Source: Nonomuraea aridisoli (lineage in GTDB: Bacteria > Actinomycetota > Actinomycetes > Streptosporangiales > Streptosporangiaceae). Taken from it: a stretch of DNA of 38,797 nucleotides. This document shows positions 1 to 7,055 of this stretch, piece after piece (within the stretch, counting starts at the first letter, position 1; every line of letters starts with the position of its first letter). Below the pieces are notes generated by a model. It worked only from the letters and a program-made list of their open reading frames with translations, did no database searches and was not told where the DNA came from. The stretch lies in NCBI RefSeq assembly GCF_003236395.1, contig NZ_POUD01000060.1:1-38797 (forward strand). The letters are read 5' to 3'. The position numbers and the translations under genes were made by a program.

Positions 1-185
1 GGGTGAGGGTGCGGGTGGGAGCGCATCTGGCACGCTCGATCGCCGAGCAACTGGCCGGCTGGGGCGCGCTGGCCGAGGTGGTGGAGCCGGAGTCGGTACG
101 CGCGGAACTCGCCCGCATCGGCCGCGAACTCACCGACCGCTACGCCGAGCGGCCGCCGTCCGGCGTCCGCCGGGCCGGTGACTGA
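1..185 (+). CDS. WYL-domain transcriptional regulator, C-terminal end (partial)
   Basis: Only the last 60 or so codons are in the window; the reading frame is open from base 3 to a TGA at 183-185 and the start lies off the left edge. The visible residues include GWGALAEVVEPESVRAEL followed by a helix ending in ELTDRY. This resembles the WCX extension that ends YafY/WYL-type helix-turn-helix regulators, where a 'W(G/S)xxAEVLEPxxLR' strand-helix is usual. The family binds DNA through an N-terminal HTH and senses a ligand through WYL; neither domain is visible here, so the call rests on the tail alone. It converges on the amidase gene. Confidence 0.6.
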   Translation, partial: VRVRVGAHLARSIAEQLAGWGALAEVVEPESVRAELARIGRELTDRYAERPPSGVRRAGD

Positions 186-233
186 CGCCCACACCGCCAG
201 TTGTCGGGCTCCGCCTCGTCCAACCTTTCCCTT

Positions 234-298
234 ACGGTCACCCGCGGCCCGCCGGCTCGCGTCCGATTACGGCGGCTGGCCAGACCACGGGTGACCGT
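234..298. terminator. Inverted repeat between convergent genes
   Basis: ACGGTCACCCG at 234-244 is exactly complementary to CGGGTGACCGT at 288-298 (11-bp arms, 43-nt spacer containing a smaller GC-rich hairpin). It lies between the stop of the WYL gene and the stop of the convergent amidase gene, so a bidirectional terminator is the simplest reading. There is no clear U-tract. Confidence 0.4.
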
Positions 299-325
299 GA
301 AGGAGCAAGTGCCAAGAGGGATCGG

Positions 326-1441
326 TCAGTCGTCGGTGAAGATGTCCTCGGGGAGGAAGGCGGAGACCAGGAAGCTGGGGACGTCGACCAGCTGGCTGAC
401 CTTGAGGTCGACGGCGACGCTGCAGATCGTGTACGCCTGCTGCGCCGTCCACCCGCGTTCCCCCAGGTGGTCGATCATGTCGAGGAGGGCGTTGCGGGCG
501 GCCAGGGTGGCGTCCTCGGCGGCCACCTGGCCGTCCCGGCTCACCGACATGCCGGTCGTCGCGTAGAAGCGCCGCGGCGCCGCGTACGCCGGGGCCACCC
601 AGTAGTCCGAGCGGGTGAACCGGGGGGCGCGGATGCCCTTGGCGGCGGCCTCGCCGGGGTGCAGGTGGAAGCGCACCCGCAGGGTCGCGTTCATCTCGAT
701 GGCCGTGCCGCACGCCTCGCTGTCGCCCTGCGCGAAGTGCGCGTCGCCGGCCGAGAACAGCGCGCCCGGCACGTCCACCGGGAGGAACAGCCGCGTGCCC
801 GCCCCGAGCTGCTTGATGTCCACGTTGCCGCCCTGCTCCCTGGGCGGGATCGTGCGCAGGCCGGCCGCCCCGGCGGGGGAGGCGGGCACCGCGCCCTCGG
901 CCGAGGGCGGCAGCACGAAGCCGCCGCGCGACAGCGCCGCCTGCTCGCGTGCGGTGATCGCGGCCAGCGACGTGTGGCCGGGGGCGAGGCCGATCGTGCC
1001 CATGAACGGCGCGGCGGGGACGCGTACGCCCGGCAGGTCGTCGGAGACCGCCCAGCCGTCGGCGAGCTGCCAGCGCACGATGAACGGCTCGGGGAACACG
1101 TCCCGCAGGAACCCGAAGCCCGGCACCTGCACGGTGTAGCCGTAGCCGTCGGGGACGACCTCGAGGATCTCGACCTCCAGCAGGTCGCCCGGCTCGGCGC
1201 CCTCGACGTGCACGGGGCCGGTGAGCGGGTGGACGAGGTCGAGGTTCGGGGCCTCGACGGTCTTCAGCGTGGCGTCCGGGCCCATCTGGCCGTCGAACGC
1301 GTCGCGCGTCTCCATGACCACCTCGTCGCCGGGAGCGCAGCGGACGACGGGCGGGATGTCCGGATGCCAGCGGTTGTGGCCGGTGCCGGGCTCGTCGCGT
1401 AAGGGGAGAGCGGGGTTGATGCGAATCTCGTGAACGGCCAT
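326..1441 (-). CDS. Acetamidase/formamidase family protein
   Basis: The protein has 371 residues, a usual length for the FmdA/AmdA family, which hydrolyses formamide or short aliphatic amides to ammonia and the acid in the cytoplasm. Family hallmarks are visible: N-terminal 'GHNRWHPDIPPV', 'VHPLTGPVHVEGAEPGD', 'APFMGTIGLAP', 'GGNVDIKQLGAGTRLFLPV' and 'GDAHFAQGDSEACGTAIEM', the last two covering the conserved active-site region. The ATG at 1441 was chosen because MAVHEIRINP is the normal N-terminus and a purine-rich GAGGGGG lies upstream; the frame stays open further upstream but without similarity. Substrate preference cannot be told from sequence. It reads away from the membrane-protein gene at 1501-1953 with a short gap and may be cotranscribed with it. 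Confidence 0.9.
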   Translation of the reverse strand: MAVHEIRINPALPLRDEPGTGHNRWHPDIPPVVRCAPGDEVVMETRDAFDGQMGPDATLKTVEAPNLDLVHPLTGPVHVEGAEPGDLLEVEILEVVPDGYGYTVQVPGFGFLRDVFPEPFIVRWQLADGWAVSDDLPGVRVPAAPFMGTIGLAPGHTSLAAITAREQAALSRGGFVLPPSAEGAVPASPAGAAGLRTIPPREQGGNVDIKQLGAGTRLFLPVDVPGALFSAGDAHFAQGDSEACGTAIEMNATLRVRFHLHPGEAAAKGIRAPRFTRSDYWVAPAYAAPRRFYATTGMSVSRDGQVAAEDATLAARNALLDMIDHLGERGWTAQQAYTICSVAVDLKVSQLVDVPSFLVSAFLPEDIFTDD

Positions 1442-1500
1442 GGCGGAACCCCCTCGGGTGGCGCGTGTGAACGCCACGCTTCGCCCGCCCGTCCCGCCTG

Positions 1501-1953
1501 TCAAGCCCTCAACATCTCGTACGCCGCGTACGCCGTGATCCCGTACGCCAGGTGCGGGACGGCGTCGGAGACCCAGCTCGACGGCGGCCACTCGCGCGGG
1601 TCGGTGACGCCGAGCGCGGTCAGCGGCCCGTTGGAGCCGAGCATGGCGAGGGCCGTGAGCCCGAGCACCCCGGCCGGCCACGGCGGGCGGCGCCGGGCCG
1701 ACAGCAGCGCGTAGCACAGGGCCGCGCCCGCTCCCGTGCCGTAACCCATGAGCGAACCGAGCGCCTGCTTGCGGTTCTCGGCCTGCTCGGCCTCGCCCAG
1801 GTCCACGTCGGCCAGGTCGGTGAGCTTCTCCACGGCCTGCTGCGGCGTGCTGCTGGACCCGCGCCCCCGGATCACCATGTCGAGGTACGTGGCCAGGTTG
1901 AGCGCGCTGGTTCCGGCCGCGCCGGCGATCAGGCCCTTGACGAGAGTGTGCAT
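1501..1953 (-). CDS. Small hypothetical membrane protein
   Basis: The protein has 150 residues. An N-terminal hydrophobic segment (VKGLIAGAAGTSALNLATYL), a central pair of helices (GYGTGAGAALCYALLS and AGVLGLTALAMLG) and a C-terminal AYGITAYAAYEML give about four membrane or amphipathic segments. A polar loop (residues ~30-65, STPQQAVEKLTDLADVDLGEAEQAENR) separates the first two. I do not recognise a functional family; similar small membrane proteins of unknown function are common in actinomycetes. It is divergent from the gas-vesicle operon across a 205-bp spacer, so shared regulation is possible but not shown. Confidence 0.7.
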   Translation of the reverse strand: MHTLVKGLIAGAAGTSALNLATYLDMVIRGRGSSSTPQQAVEKLTDLADVDLGEAEQAENRKQALGSLMGYGTGAGAALCYALLSARRRPPWPAGVLGLTALAMLGSNGPLTALGVTDPREWPPSSWVSDAVPHLAYGITAYAAYEMLRA

Positions 1954-1986
1954 GCACGCCAGCTACCCGGACAGACCGCAGCATGC

Positions 1987-2006
1987 CCGTGGAAAACACT
2001 CCACGG
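1987..2006. promoter_or_regulatory. Perfect 7-bp inverted repeat in the gvp upstream region
   Basis: CCGTGGA-N6-TCCACGG lies in the divergent spacer between the membrane-protein gene and gvpA. It could be an operator for either gene or a hairpin in a leader RNA. The rest of the spacer (1954-2158) is locally AT-richer with a T7 run at about 2092-2098; I could not place a convincing -35/-10 pair. Confidence 0.35.
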
Positions 2007-2158
2007 ACCCTTCCTGAACACAAACCCTGGTGCTGGGAAAGGTCACGGAATGTCCCCACCCGTAAGCGCAATGTGTGCCAAGTCTGTCGGTTTTTTTGTC
2101 GTATGGGGTTCTGTGTCTGTTTCGATGGGCAGGCTGCGAAAGGCGAGGGGAGATATTC

Positions 2159-2611
2159 ATGACTACGTCTGTGCAACCGGCTGCGTCCGGTCAGATGGCC
2201 GGGCGTCCGTCGTCTTCGGGCCTGGCCGACGTCATCGACACCATCTTGGACAAGGGCCTGGTGATCGACGCGTACGTCAGGGTCTCGCTCGTCGGGATCG
2301 AGATTCTCACGGTGGACGCCCGCGTCGTCGTGGCCAGCGTCGACACGTATCTGCGCTTCGCCGAGGCCGCCAACCGGCTCGACCTCGCCGAGAGCGAGGA
2401 GGGCCTGACCGACGTCCTCGCCAAGACGAAGGGCGGAGGCGCCGACAAGGCCAAGGAACTGGTCGAGGGCGTGGTGGACACGGCCGGCGACAAGCTGCGC
2501 GAACTCACCGACAAACCGCGCGCCGCCGCCGAGGAGCCCGAGGTCACGGTCGAACGCGAGCCCCGCCAGGCCCCGCGCAAGCGGCCGCGCGCCCTGCGAG
2601 AGGAAGGGTAA
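2159..2611 (+). CDS. gvpA: Gas vesicle structural protein GvpA (C-terminally extended)
   Basis: The 150-residue product has the GvpA fold at about residues 21-80: SGLADVIDTILDKGLVIDA followed by VRVSLVGIEILTVDARVV and ASVDTYLRFAEA, matching the helix-strand-strand-helix rib subunit of gas vesicle walls. The remaining ~70 residues form a charged, Lys/Glu/Arg-rich tail that the short GvpA of cyanobacteria and haloarchaea lacks; extended forms are usual in actinomycetes. The ATG at 2159 was chosen over the upstream in-frame start at 2075 because it follows an AGGCGAGGGGAG ribosome site and leaves a normal N-terminus. It is the first gene of an eight-gene operon and is followed after 4 bp by gvpF. 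Confidence 0.92.
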   Translation: MTTSVQPAASGQMAGRPSSSGLADVIDTILDKGLVIDAYVRVSLVGIEILTVDARVVVASVDTYLRFAEAANRLDLAESEEGLTDVLAKTKGGGADKAKELVEGVVDTAGDKLRELTDKPRAAAEEPEVTVEREPRQAPRKRPRALREEG

Positions 2612-2615
2612 CGCC

Positions 2616-3425
2616 ATGGGACGATCGAAGGTCTCAGAAGCCTCCGTGCCGAAGCAGCCCACCCGAAAGGTCCAGAACCTCGCTTCGTACGTCTACGGCG
2701 TCGTGCCCGCCGACCTGAAGAGCCCGCCCGAGACCGAGGGGCTGGGCGACCCGGCGGGAAAAGTGCGGCTCGTCCGTCACGGTGAGATCGCCGCGCTCGT
2801 CAGCGACATCAACGCCGACGAGCCGCTGGGCCGGCCGGGCGACTTCCTGGCGCACGAGCGGCTGCTGGACGCCACCGCCGCGAAGGTGCCGGTGCTGCCC
2901 TTCCGTTTCGGCGGCGTGGTGGCGAACGCCGACGCGGTGGTGGCCGAGCTGCTCGAACCGCACCACGACGAGTTCATCGCCGCGCTGCGCGAGCTGGAGG
3001 GCAAGGCCGAGTTCATCATCCGCGGCCGCTACGTCGAGCGGGCCGTACTGGCCGAGATCCTCGCGGAGAACGCCGAGGCGGAGAGCCTGCGCCAGGCCAT
3101 CCGCGGCCGTCCCGAGGAGCTCACCCGCGACGAGCGGATCAGGCTCGGGGAGATCATCTCCGCCGGCATCGAGGCCAAGCGCGACTTCGACACGCAGCAG
3201 CTGCTCGACCGCCTCTCCGGCCACTACGAGATGGCCGTCGTGCGCGAGCCGACGCACGAGCACGACGCCGTGCACGTCGCGATGCTGGCCAGGACGAGCG
3301 AGCAGGGCCGGCTGGAGGACACGCTCACCATGTTCGGCGAGCGCTGGGAGGGCCGCGTGGACCTGCGACTGCTGGGGCCCCTGGCGCCGTACGACTTCGT
3401 CGTCACCGACCAGCAGGAGGTCTGA
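2616..3425 (+). CDS. gvpF: Gas vesicle protein GvpF/GvpL family
   Basis: The 269-residue product shows the GvpL/GvpF signature: an N-terminal 'YVYGVVPAD' strand, the 'LVRHGEIAALVSDI' segment, 'HERLLDATAAKVPVLPFRFGGVV' in the first domain, and a C-terminal 'LRLLGPLAPYDFV' strand. The family is an assembly factor that contacts the GvpA rib during gas vesicle nucleation in the cytoplasm. It starts 4 bp after gvpA and ends 3 bp before gvpG. A second family member lies at 4498-5292. The ~25 residues before LASYVYG are a basic, flexible extension, and the exact start could be internal. Confidence 0.92.
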   Translation: MGRSKVSEASVPKQPTRKVQNLASYVYGVVPADLKSPPETEGLGDPAGKVRLVRHGEIAALVSDINADEPLGRPGDFLAHERLLDATAAKVPVLPFRFGGVVANADAVVAELLEPHHDEFIAALRELEGKAEFIIRGRYVERAVLAEILAENAEAESLRQAIRGRPEELTRDERIRLGEIISAGIEAKRDFDTQQLLDRLSGHYEMAVVREPTHEHDAVHVAMLARTSEQGRLEDTLTMFGERWEGRVDLRLLGPLAPYDFVVTDQQEV

Positions 3426-3428
3426 TCC

Positions 3429-3662
3429 GTGGGCCTCGTGACCGGGCTCCTGACCTTTCCGGTCAGTGCGCCGTTGCGCGGCCTCATCTGGCTCGCGGAG
3501 CGGATTCAGGACCAGGCAGAGATGGAACTGCACAGCCCCACGTCCGTCAGGCGGCGCCTGGAGGAGATCGAGGAGGCCCGGCGGGCCGGGGAGATCTCCG
3601 AAGAGGAGGAGCGCCAGGCGGTGGAGGAGGTTCTGCAGCGGATGACCGCCACCCGGAGGTGA
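3429..3662 (+). CDS. gvpG: Gas vesicle protein GvpG
   Basis: The 77-residue product (GTG start) matches the GvpG family in length and pattern: a hydrophobic, proline-containing N-terminus (LLTFPVSAPLRGLIWLAERI) followed by 'RRRLEEIEEARRAGEISEEEE' and a C-terminal amphipathic helix. GvpG is a small accessory assembly factor. It is packed between gvpF and gvpO with gaps of 3-4 bp, indicating one transcript. Confidence 0.9.
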   Translation: MGLVTGLLTFPVSAPLRGLIWLAERIQDQAEMELHSPTSVRRRLEEIEEARRAGEISEEEERQAVEEVLQRMTATRR

Positions 3663-3666
3663 ACAG

Positions 3667-4098
3667 ATGCCCGCTACCAGGCGCAGCACCGTCACGAAGA
3701 CGCGCGCCCGCCCATCGACCGACGAGGAGGAGGGCACACGCGCCGCGGCCTCGGGGGAGGTGGACCAGCGTGCCCCCGCCTCGGGCGAGGCGGGGGCACG
3801 CGGTGCCGCACGCCCGGAACGGCAGCGCGGCGAACTGACCGCCGCGACGGCGGGCGGTGTCGGCCTGCGCCACATCGCCGACCTGACCTCCAAGCACACC
3901 GAGGGCGTGACCTCGGTCGAGCCCGTCGAGGACGGCTGGATCGTCAGCGTCGAGGTCGTAGAGGACCGCCGGATTCCCTCCTCCGGCGACATCCTCGCCA
4001 TCTACCAAGCCAAGATCGACATGGAGGGCAGCTTGCTGTCATACCGTAGGACAAGGCGCTACCGGCGCTCGAACGCCGACATCGGTGAGGCGTTCTGA
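3667..4098 (+). CDS. gvpO: Gas vesicle protein GvpO
   Basis: The 143-residue product has a low-complexity Ala/Arg/Glu-rich N-terminal half (about residues 1-60) and a conserved C-terminal domain 'VEPVEDGWIVSVEVVEDRRIPSSGDILAIYQAKIDMEGSLLSYRRTRRYRR', broken here only for description. This is the GvpO family signature; GvpO is needed for gas vesicle formation in haloarchaea and is conserved in actinobacterial clusters. Its TGA overlaps the ATG of the next gene by one base. Confidence 0.9.
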   Translation: MPATRRSTVTKTRARPSTDEEEGTRAAASGEVDQRAPASGEAGARGAARPERQRGELTAATAGGVGLRHIADLTSKHTEGVTSVEPVEDGWIVSVEVVEDRRIPSSGDILAIYQAKIDMEGSLLSYRRTRRYRRSNADIGEAF

Positions 4099-4505
4099 TG
4101 GACAGAATGATGGGATCGGGTTCGGCGGTCCGCCCCGCCTACGCGGGCGGCTCGGCCGCGGGCCGAGAGCCGACCAACCTCGGCGACATCCTGGAGCGGG
4201 TGCTCGACAGAGGCGTGGTGATCGCCGGCGACATCCGGGTCAACCTGCTCGACATCGAACTGCTCACGATCAAGCTGCGGCTGCTGATCGCGTCCGTGGA
4301 CACCGCCAGGGAACTCGGCATCGACTGGTGGGAGCACGACCCGTGGCTGTCGGGCCGGGACCGCGAGCTGGTGGAGGAGAACCGCCGCCTGCGCCGCCGC
4401 CTGTCCGCCATCGAACGCCGCGGCGAGGCCATCGAGGGCGGCGACTCCGACCGGCACGAGCGGTACCGGGACCCCGCCGAGCGGCACGGAGACTTCGATG
4501 CCTGA
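4098..4505 (+). CDS. gvpJ: GvpA-fold minor protein, GvpJ type
   Basis: The 135-residue product carries a GvpA-like core at about residues 27-75 (LGDILERVLDRGVVIAGDIR, then LLDIELLTIKLRLLIASVDTA) followed by 'GIDWWEHDPWL' and a basic coiled helix NRRLRRRLSAIERR. That C-terminal layout is typical of GvpJ/GvpM-type minor wall proteins rather than the major GvpA. The ATG shares a base with the gvpO stop, and the gene overlaps gvpL by 8 bp, so translation is probably coupled throughout. Confidence 0.88.
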   Translation: MDRMMGSGSAVRPAYAGGSAAGREPTNLGDILERVLDRGVVIAGDIRVNLLDIELLTIKLRLLIASVDTARELGIDWWEHDPWLSGRDRELVEENRRLRRRLSAIERRGEAIEGGDSDRHERYRDPAERHGDFDA

Positions 4506-5292
4506 CGCGACATACCTGTACGCCGTGGCGCGCGACGCGCTTCCCGAATGCCCGGCCGGCGTGGCGGACCTGCCGGTGCGCACGATCAGCCGGGCGGGGC
4601 TGGTCGCGTACGTGAGCACGGTGCCGCTGGAGCAGTTCGGCGAGCAGGCGCTGCGCCGGTCGCTGGAGGACATGGACTGGCTGGCCGAGACGGCCCGCGC
4701 CCACCACCACGTCGTGGACGCCGTGGCCGCCGCCACCCCGACGGCCCCCGTCCGGCTCGTCACCGTGTACGACGACGACGCGCACGTCCGCGACCTGCTG
4801 GACCGGCGGGCGGACGACTTCCTGCGCGTCCTCGCCCGCGTGACCGGCCGCCGCGAGTGGGGCGTCAAGGCGTACGCCGACCCGGCCGTGGGCGTGGGGC
4901 CCGGCCCCAGGACCTCCGGCGACGGGAACGGCGAGCCGTGCCCGGGACCGGGCGGCGGCGCGGGCGCCGGGCGGCCGGGGACCGCGTACCTGCAGCGGCG
5001 CCGGGCGAGCCTGCGCGGGCGCGAGCAGGTGCGCAGGCAGGTGCTCCAGCGCGCCGACCACATCCACCGGGCGCTGTCGGCGCTGGCCGCCGCCAGCTAC
5101 CGGCACCGCGCGCAGGACCCGCGCCTGTCCGGCCGGCACGACTGGATGTTGCTGAACGGCGCCTACCTCGTGGACGAGGGCCGCGACGCCGAGTTCGCCG
5201 AGCAGGCGGCGGCCCTGGGCGGCGACGGGGTGGAGATCCGGATGACCGGGCCGTGGGCGCCGTACTCGTTCACGGTGATGGAGATGGGCTGA
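4498..5292 (+). CDS. gvpL: Gas vesicle protein GvpL/GvpF family, second copy
   Basis: The 264-residue product shows N-terminal TYLYAVARD, 'RTISRAGLVAYVSTVPLEQFG', 'APVRLVTVYDDDAHV' and C-terminal 'EIRMTGPWAPYSFTVME', matching the GvpL/GvpF family. Compared with gvpF at 2616 it carries a Gly/Pro-rich insertion (about residues 138-162) between the two domains. In other gvp systems GvpF and GvpL are both assembly factors. The ATG lies inside the 3' end of gvpJ, and its TGA overlaps the gvpS ATG. Confidence 0.9.
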   Translation: MPDATYLYAVARDALPECPAGVADLPVRTISRAGLVAYVSTVPLEQFGEQALRRSLEDMDWLAETARAHHHVVDAVAAATPTAPVRLVTVYDDDAHVRDLLDRRADDFLRVLARVTGRREWGVKAYADPAVGVGPGPRTSGDGNGEPCPGPGGGAGAGRPGTAYLQRRRASLRGREQVRRQVLQRADHIHRALSALAAASYRHRAQDPRLSGRHDWMLLNGAYLVDEGRDAEFAEQAAALGGDGVEIRMTGPWAPYSFTVMEMG

Positions 5293-5492
5293 TGCGTGAT
5301 GTGGTGGCCGAGGAACGGCTGCCTCCCGAGCGCGTCGCGCTCGTGGACCTGCTCGACCGGCTCCTGGCGGGAGGCGTGGTGGTCACCGGCGACCTGGTGT
5401 TGTCCATCGCCGACATCGACCTCGTCCGCATCTCGCTGCGAGCCCTGATCGCATCGATCGACGAAGACCTCGAGGGGAGTGCCGGCTGGTGA
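5292..5492 (+). CDS. gvpS: Short GvpA-fold protein, GvpS type
   Basis: This 66-residue protein is almost only the GvpA core: VALVDLLDRLLAGGVVVTGD followed by LVLSIADIDLVRISLRALIASIDED. Position between gvpL and gvpK and the lack of a C-terminal helix fit GvpS of actinobacterial gvp clusters. The ATG overlaps the gvpL stop (TGATG), and its end overlaps the GTG of gvpK by 4 bp. It is the third GvpA paralogue in the operon. Confidence 0.87.
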   Translation: MRDVVAEERLPPERVALVDLLDRLLAGGVVVTGDLVLSIADIDLVRISLRALIASIDEDLEGSAGW

Positions 5493-5785
5493 GCCAGACG
5501 GAGAGGCCGGCCTGGCGGGTCGCCGCCGACCCGGACACGGTGGAACGCGACCTGACCCGTCTCGTGCTGACGCTCGTCGAGCTGGTCCGCCAGCTCGTCG
5601 AGCGCCAGTCCGTACGGCGGATGGAGCAGGGCGACCTGACGGACGAGCAGATCGAGGCGCTCGGGGTCGCGCTGATGCGGCTGGAGGAGGCGATGGGCGA
5701 CCTCTGCGACCACTTCGGCCTGCGTCCCCAGGACCTCAACCTCGACCTCGGCCCTCTCGGCACCCTGCTGCCGTCGAACGACTGA
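5489..5785 (+). CDS. gvpK: Gas vesicle protein GvpK
   Basis: The 98-residue product (GTG start inside the gvpS stop region) matches GvpK: 'DPDTVERDLTRLVLTLVELVRQLVERQSVRRM' and 'LGVALMRLEEAMGDLCDHFGL' with a 'DLNLDLGPLGTLL' tail. GvpK is an essential accessory protein of uncertain mechanism. It is the last gene of the operon; the convergent Nudix gene ends 23 bp away and no clear terminator lies between them. Confidence 0.92.
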   Translation: MSQTERPAWRVAADPDTVERDLTRLVLTLVELVRQLVERQSVRRMEQGDLTDEQIEALGVALMRLEEAMGDLCDHFGLRPQDLNLDLGPLGTLLPSND

Positions 5786-5808
5786 CCCCTGGCATCGGGG
5801 GGTGGACT

Positions 5809-6294
5809 CTAGAGGTGCCACGGGAGCGTGACGGGCCCGTCCACCGGGCCGCGGAGCAGCCGCTCCATCAGCTCCCCGAGCCCGCGCGGCACGATGAGCT
5901 CGCCGGCGTGGTCGAGTTCGGGCCGCGACCACCACGCGAACCGGTCGGTCGCCGTCCGCTCCTCCTCGTCCATGCCGGACGTGTCCACCTCCAGCCCCGT
6001 CACGCGCAGGAGGAAGAAGGAGTCGCGGGAGTGGTACCGCCGCCCGCCCGTCCGCCAGCCGCCCTCGCTCGTCGCCACGACCGGCCCGAGCGCTTCGGGG
6101 GCGACGACGTGCCCGATCTCCTCCCGCAGCTCACGGGCGGCGGCCTGCGCGGCAGTCTCGCCCGGCTCGACGGCGCCGCCGGGGGTGAACCACGCGTACG
6201 GCGTGTCGTCCCGCTGCAGGAGCAGGCCGCGGTAGAGCAGGATGCGGTCGGCGGCGTCGATCACCAGGACGCGCGCCGTCTCGTGGAAGATCAC
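5809..6294 (-). CDS. Nudix hydrolase
   Basis: The 161-residue product has a complete Nudix box: G40-x5-E46-x7-REL(54-56)-x-EE-I-G61, the Mg2+-binding loop that cleaves nucleoside diphosphates linked to another group. The substrate cannot be inferred. The start is GTG at 6294-6292, forming a GTGA overlap with the stop of the upstream GNAT gene, so the two are translationally coupled. Confidence 0.9.
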   Translation of the reverse strand: MIFHETARVLVIDAADRILLYRGLLLQRDDTPYAWFTPGGAVEPGETAAQAAARELREEIGHVVAPEALGPVVATSEGGWRTGGRRYHSRDSFFLLRVTGLEVDTSGMDEEERTATDRFAWWSRPELDHAGELIVPRGLGELMERLLRGPVDGPVTLPWHL

Positions 6295-6836
6295 GGCGTG
6301 GTCATCTCGGCCGTGATGGCCCAGCGCTCGTGGTCGCGCCAGGCGCCGTCGATGAACTGGAAGTTCGGCGAGTAGCCCTCACGCTGGAAGCCGACGCGCC
6401 GGATGAGGCCGAGCGAAGGCGCGTTCGACGGCTGGATGTTGGCCTCCAGCCGGTGCAGCTCCATCTCGCCGAACGCGTGCCGCACGAGCAGCCGCAGCCC
6501 CTCGGTCATGTAGCCGCGGCCGGTCATGGAGGCGTACGCGCAGTAGCCGATGGTCGCGCTCTGGTGCGTGCCGCGGAGGATGTTGTTGACGTTGACGCGG
6601 CCGACGATCGCGCCGGTGTCGCGCCGGCAGACGAGGAACCCCTCGTGCAGCGGCCCGTCGAACCTGGCCACGTACCCCTCGAAGTCCTCGTACGTGACGA
6701 TGGGCGGGCCGGGCATCCACCGGGCGAGCGTCTCGGCGCTCTCCTCGTGCAGAGGCGCGAGCTCCTCGAAGTCCCGCAGCGTGACATACCGAAGCGCCAC
6801 CCGAGCCCCGTGAGCAAGATAGATCACATCCGACAT
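6291..6836 (-). CDS. GNAT-family N-acetyltransferase (RimJ-like)
   Basis: The 181-residue product aligns by eye with RimJ/RimL-type acetyltransferases: 'LRYVTLRDFEELAPLHEE' at the N-terminus, 'GAIVGRVNVNNILRG', 'ATIGYCAYASMTGRGYMTEGLRLLVRHAF' containing the acetyl-CoA-binding (R/Q)GxG region, and 'HRLEANIQPSNAPSLGLIRRVGF'. It probably acetylates a protein N-terminus or small amine with acetyl-CoA. The ATG at 6836 was chosen because MSDVIYLAHGARV matches family N-termini; the longer frame upstream runs through the divergent promoter and lacks similarity. Confidence 0.88.
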   Translation of the reverse strand: MSDVIYLAHGARVALRYVTLRDFEELAPLHEESAETLARWMPGPPIVTYEDFEGYVARFDGPLHEGFLVCRRDTGAIVGRVNVNNILRGTHQSATIGYCAYASMTGRGYMTEGLRLLVRHAFGEMELHRLEANIQPSNAPSLGLIRRVGFQREGYSPNFQFIDGAWRDHERWAITAEMTTP

Positions 6837-6850
6837 TCTGCTGCAGCTGC

Positions 6851-6857
6851 TAGGGTA
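6851..6857. promoter_or_regulatory. Overlapping divergent -10 elements
   Basis: TAGGGT (plus, 6851-6856) and TACCCT (minus, 6857-6852) both fit the actinobacterial TANNNT -10. They overlap each other, so transcription of the GNAT/Nudix pair and of the leader-methyltransferase unit may compete. Neither has a consensus -35. Confidence 0.4.
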
Positions 6858-6891
6858 CGGGTGGTCCGCGTTTGAAGGGGGAGATGAGTTG

Positions 6892-6960
6892 ATGGCCGCG
6901 CCGAAGGCCGCTGCCGTGCGCAGCGCCGCGATCGTCCTCATGTTCCCGGTCCCGGCCTGA
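6892..6960 (+). CDS. Putative 22-residue leader peptide
   Basis: ATG at 6892 is preceded at 8 bp by a strong ribosome site (GAAGGGGGAG, 6874-6883) and encodes MAAPKAAAVRSAAIVLMFPV followed by PA and TGA at 6958-6960. It is too short to be an obvious enzyme and sits alone in the leader of the methyltransferase-GNAT gene. Its stop codon touches the base of a stable hairpin (6960-7003), the layout expected of a ribosome-mediated attenuator. I do not recognise the peptide; the evidence is position, ribosome site and structure only. Confidence 0.5.
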   Translation: MAAPKAAAVRSAAIVLMFPVPA

Positions 6961-7011
6961 CCTGGTTCCCCCGCTTCGTCACGAGCCGCACGGCTCGCCA
7001 GGTGGGTGACG
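6960..7011 (+). promoter_or_regulatory. Attenuator-like RNA structure
   Basis: Stem CGAGCC (6982-6987)/GGCTCG (6992-6997) with a GCAC loop can be extended in two exclusive ways: ACCTGG (6960-6965) with CCAGGT (6998-7003), or CGTCAC (6977-6982) with GTGACG (7006-7011). The first pairing would be opened by a ribosome sitting at the leader-peptide stop. There is no U-run, so control of ribosome access to the 7056 start, or Rho, is as likely as termination. Confidence 0.45.
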
Positions 7012-7055
7012 CCTGAATCGCGTCGGGGCCCTTCTCGCAAGGATCACCCATCATC

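Noticed and set aside
1442..2662. 778-codon minus-strand frame running from 2662 through to the amidase stop at 326
   Set aside because: Only the part from ATG 1441 matches the amidase; the rest crosses the membrane-protein gene and gvpA in other frames.
6960..7055. Metabolite riboswitch ahead of the methyltransferase
   Set aside because: No conserved core of a known riboswitch class was recognised; the leader peptide and nested stems fit attenuation better.
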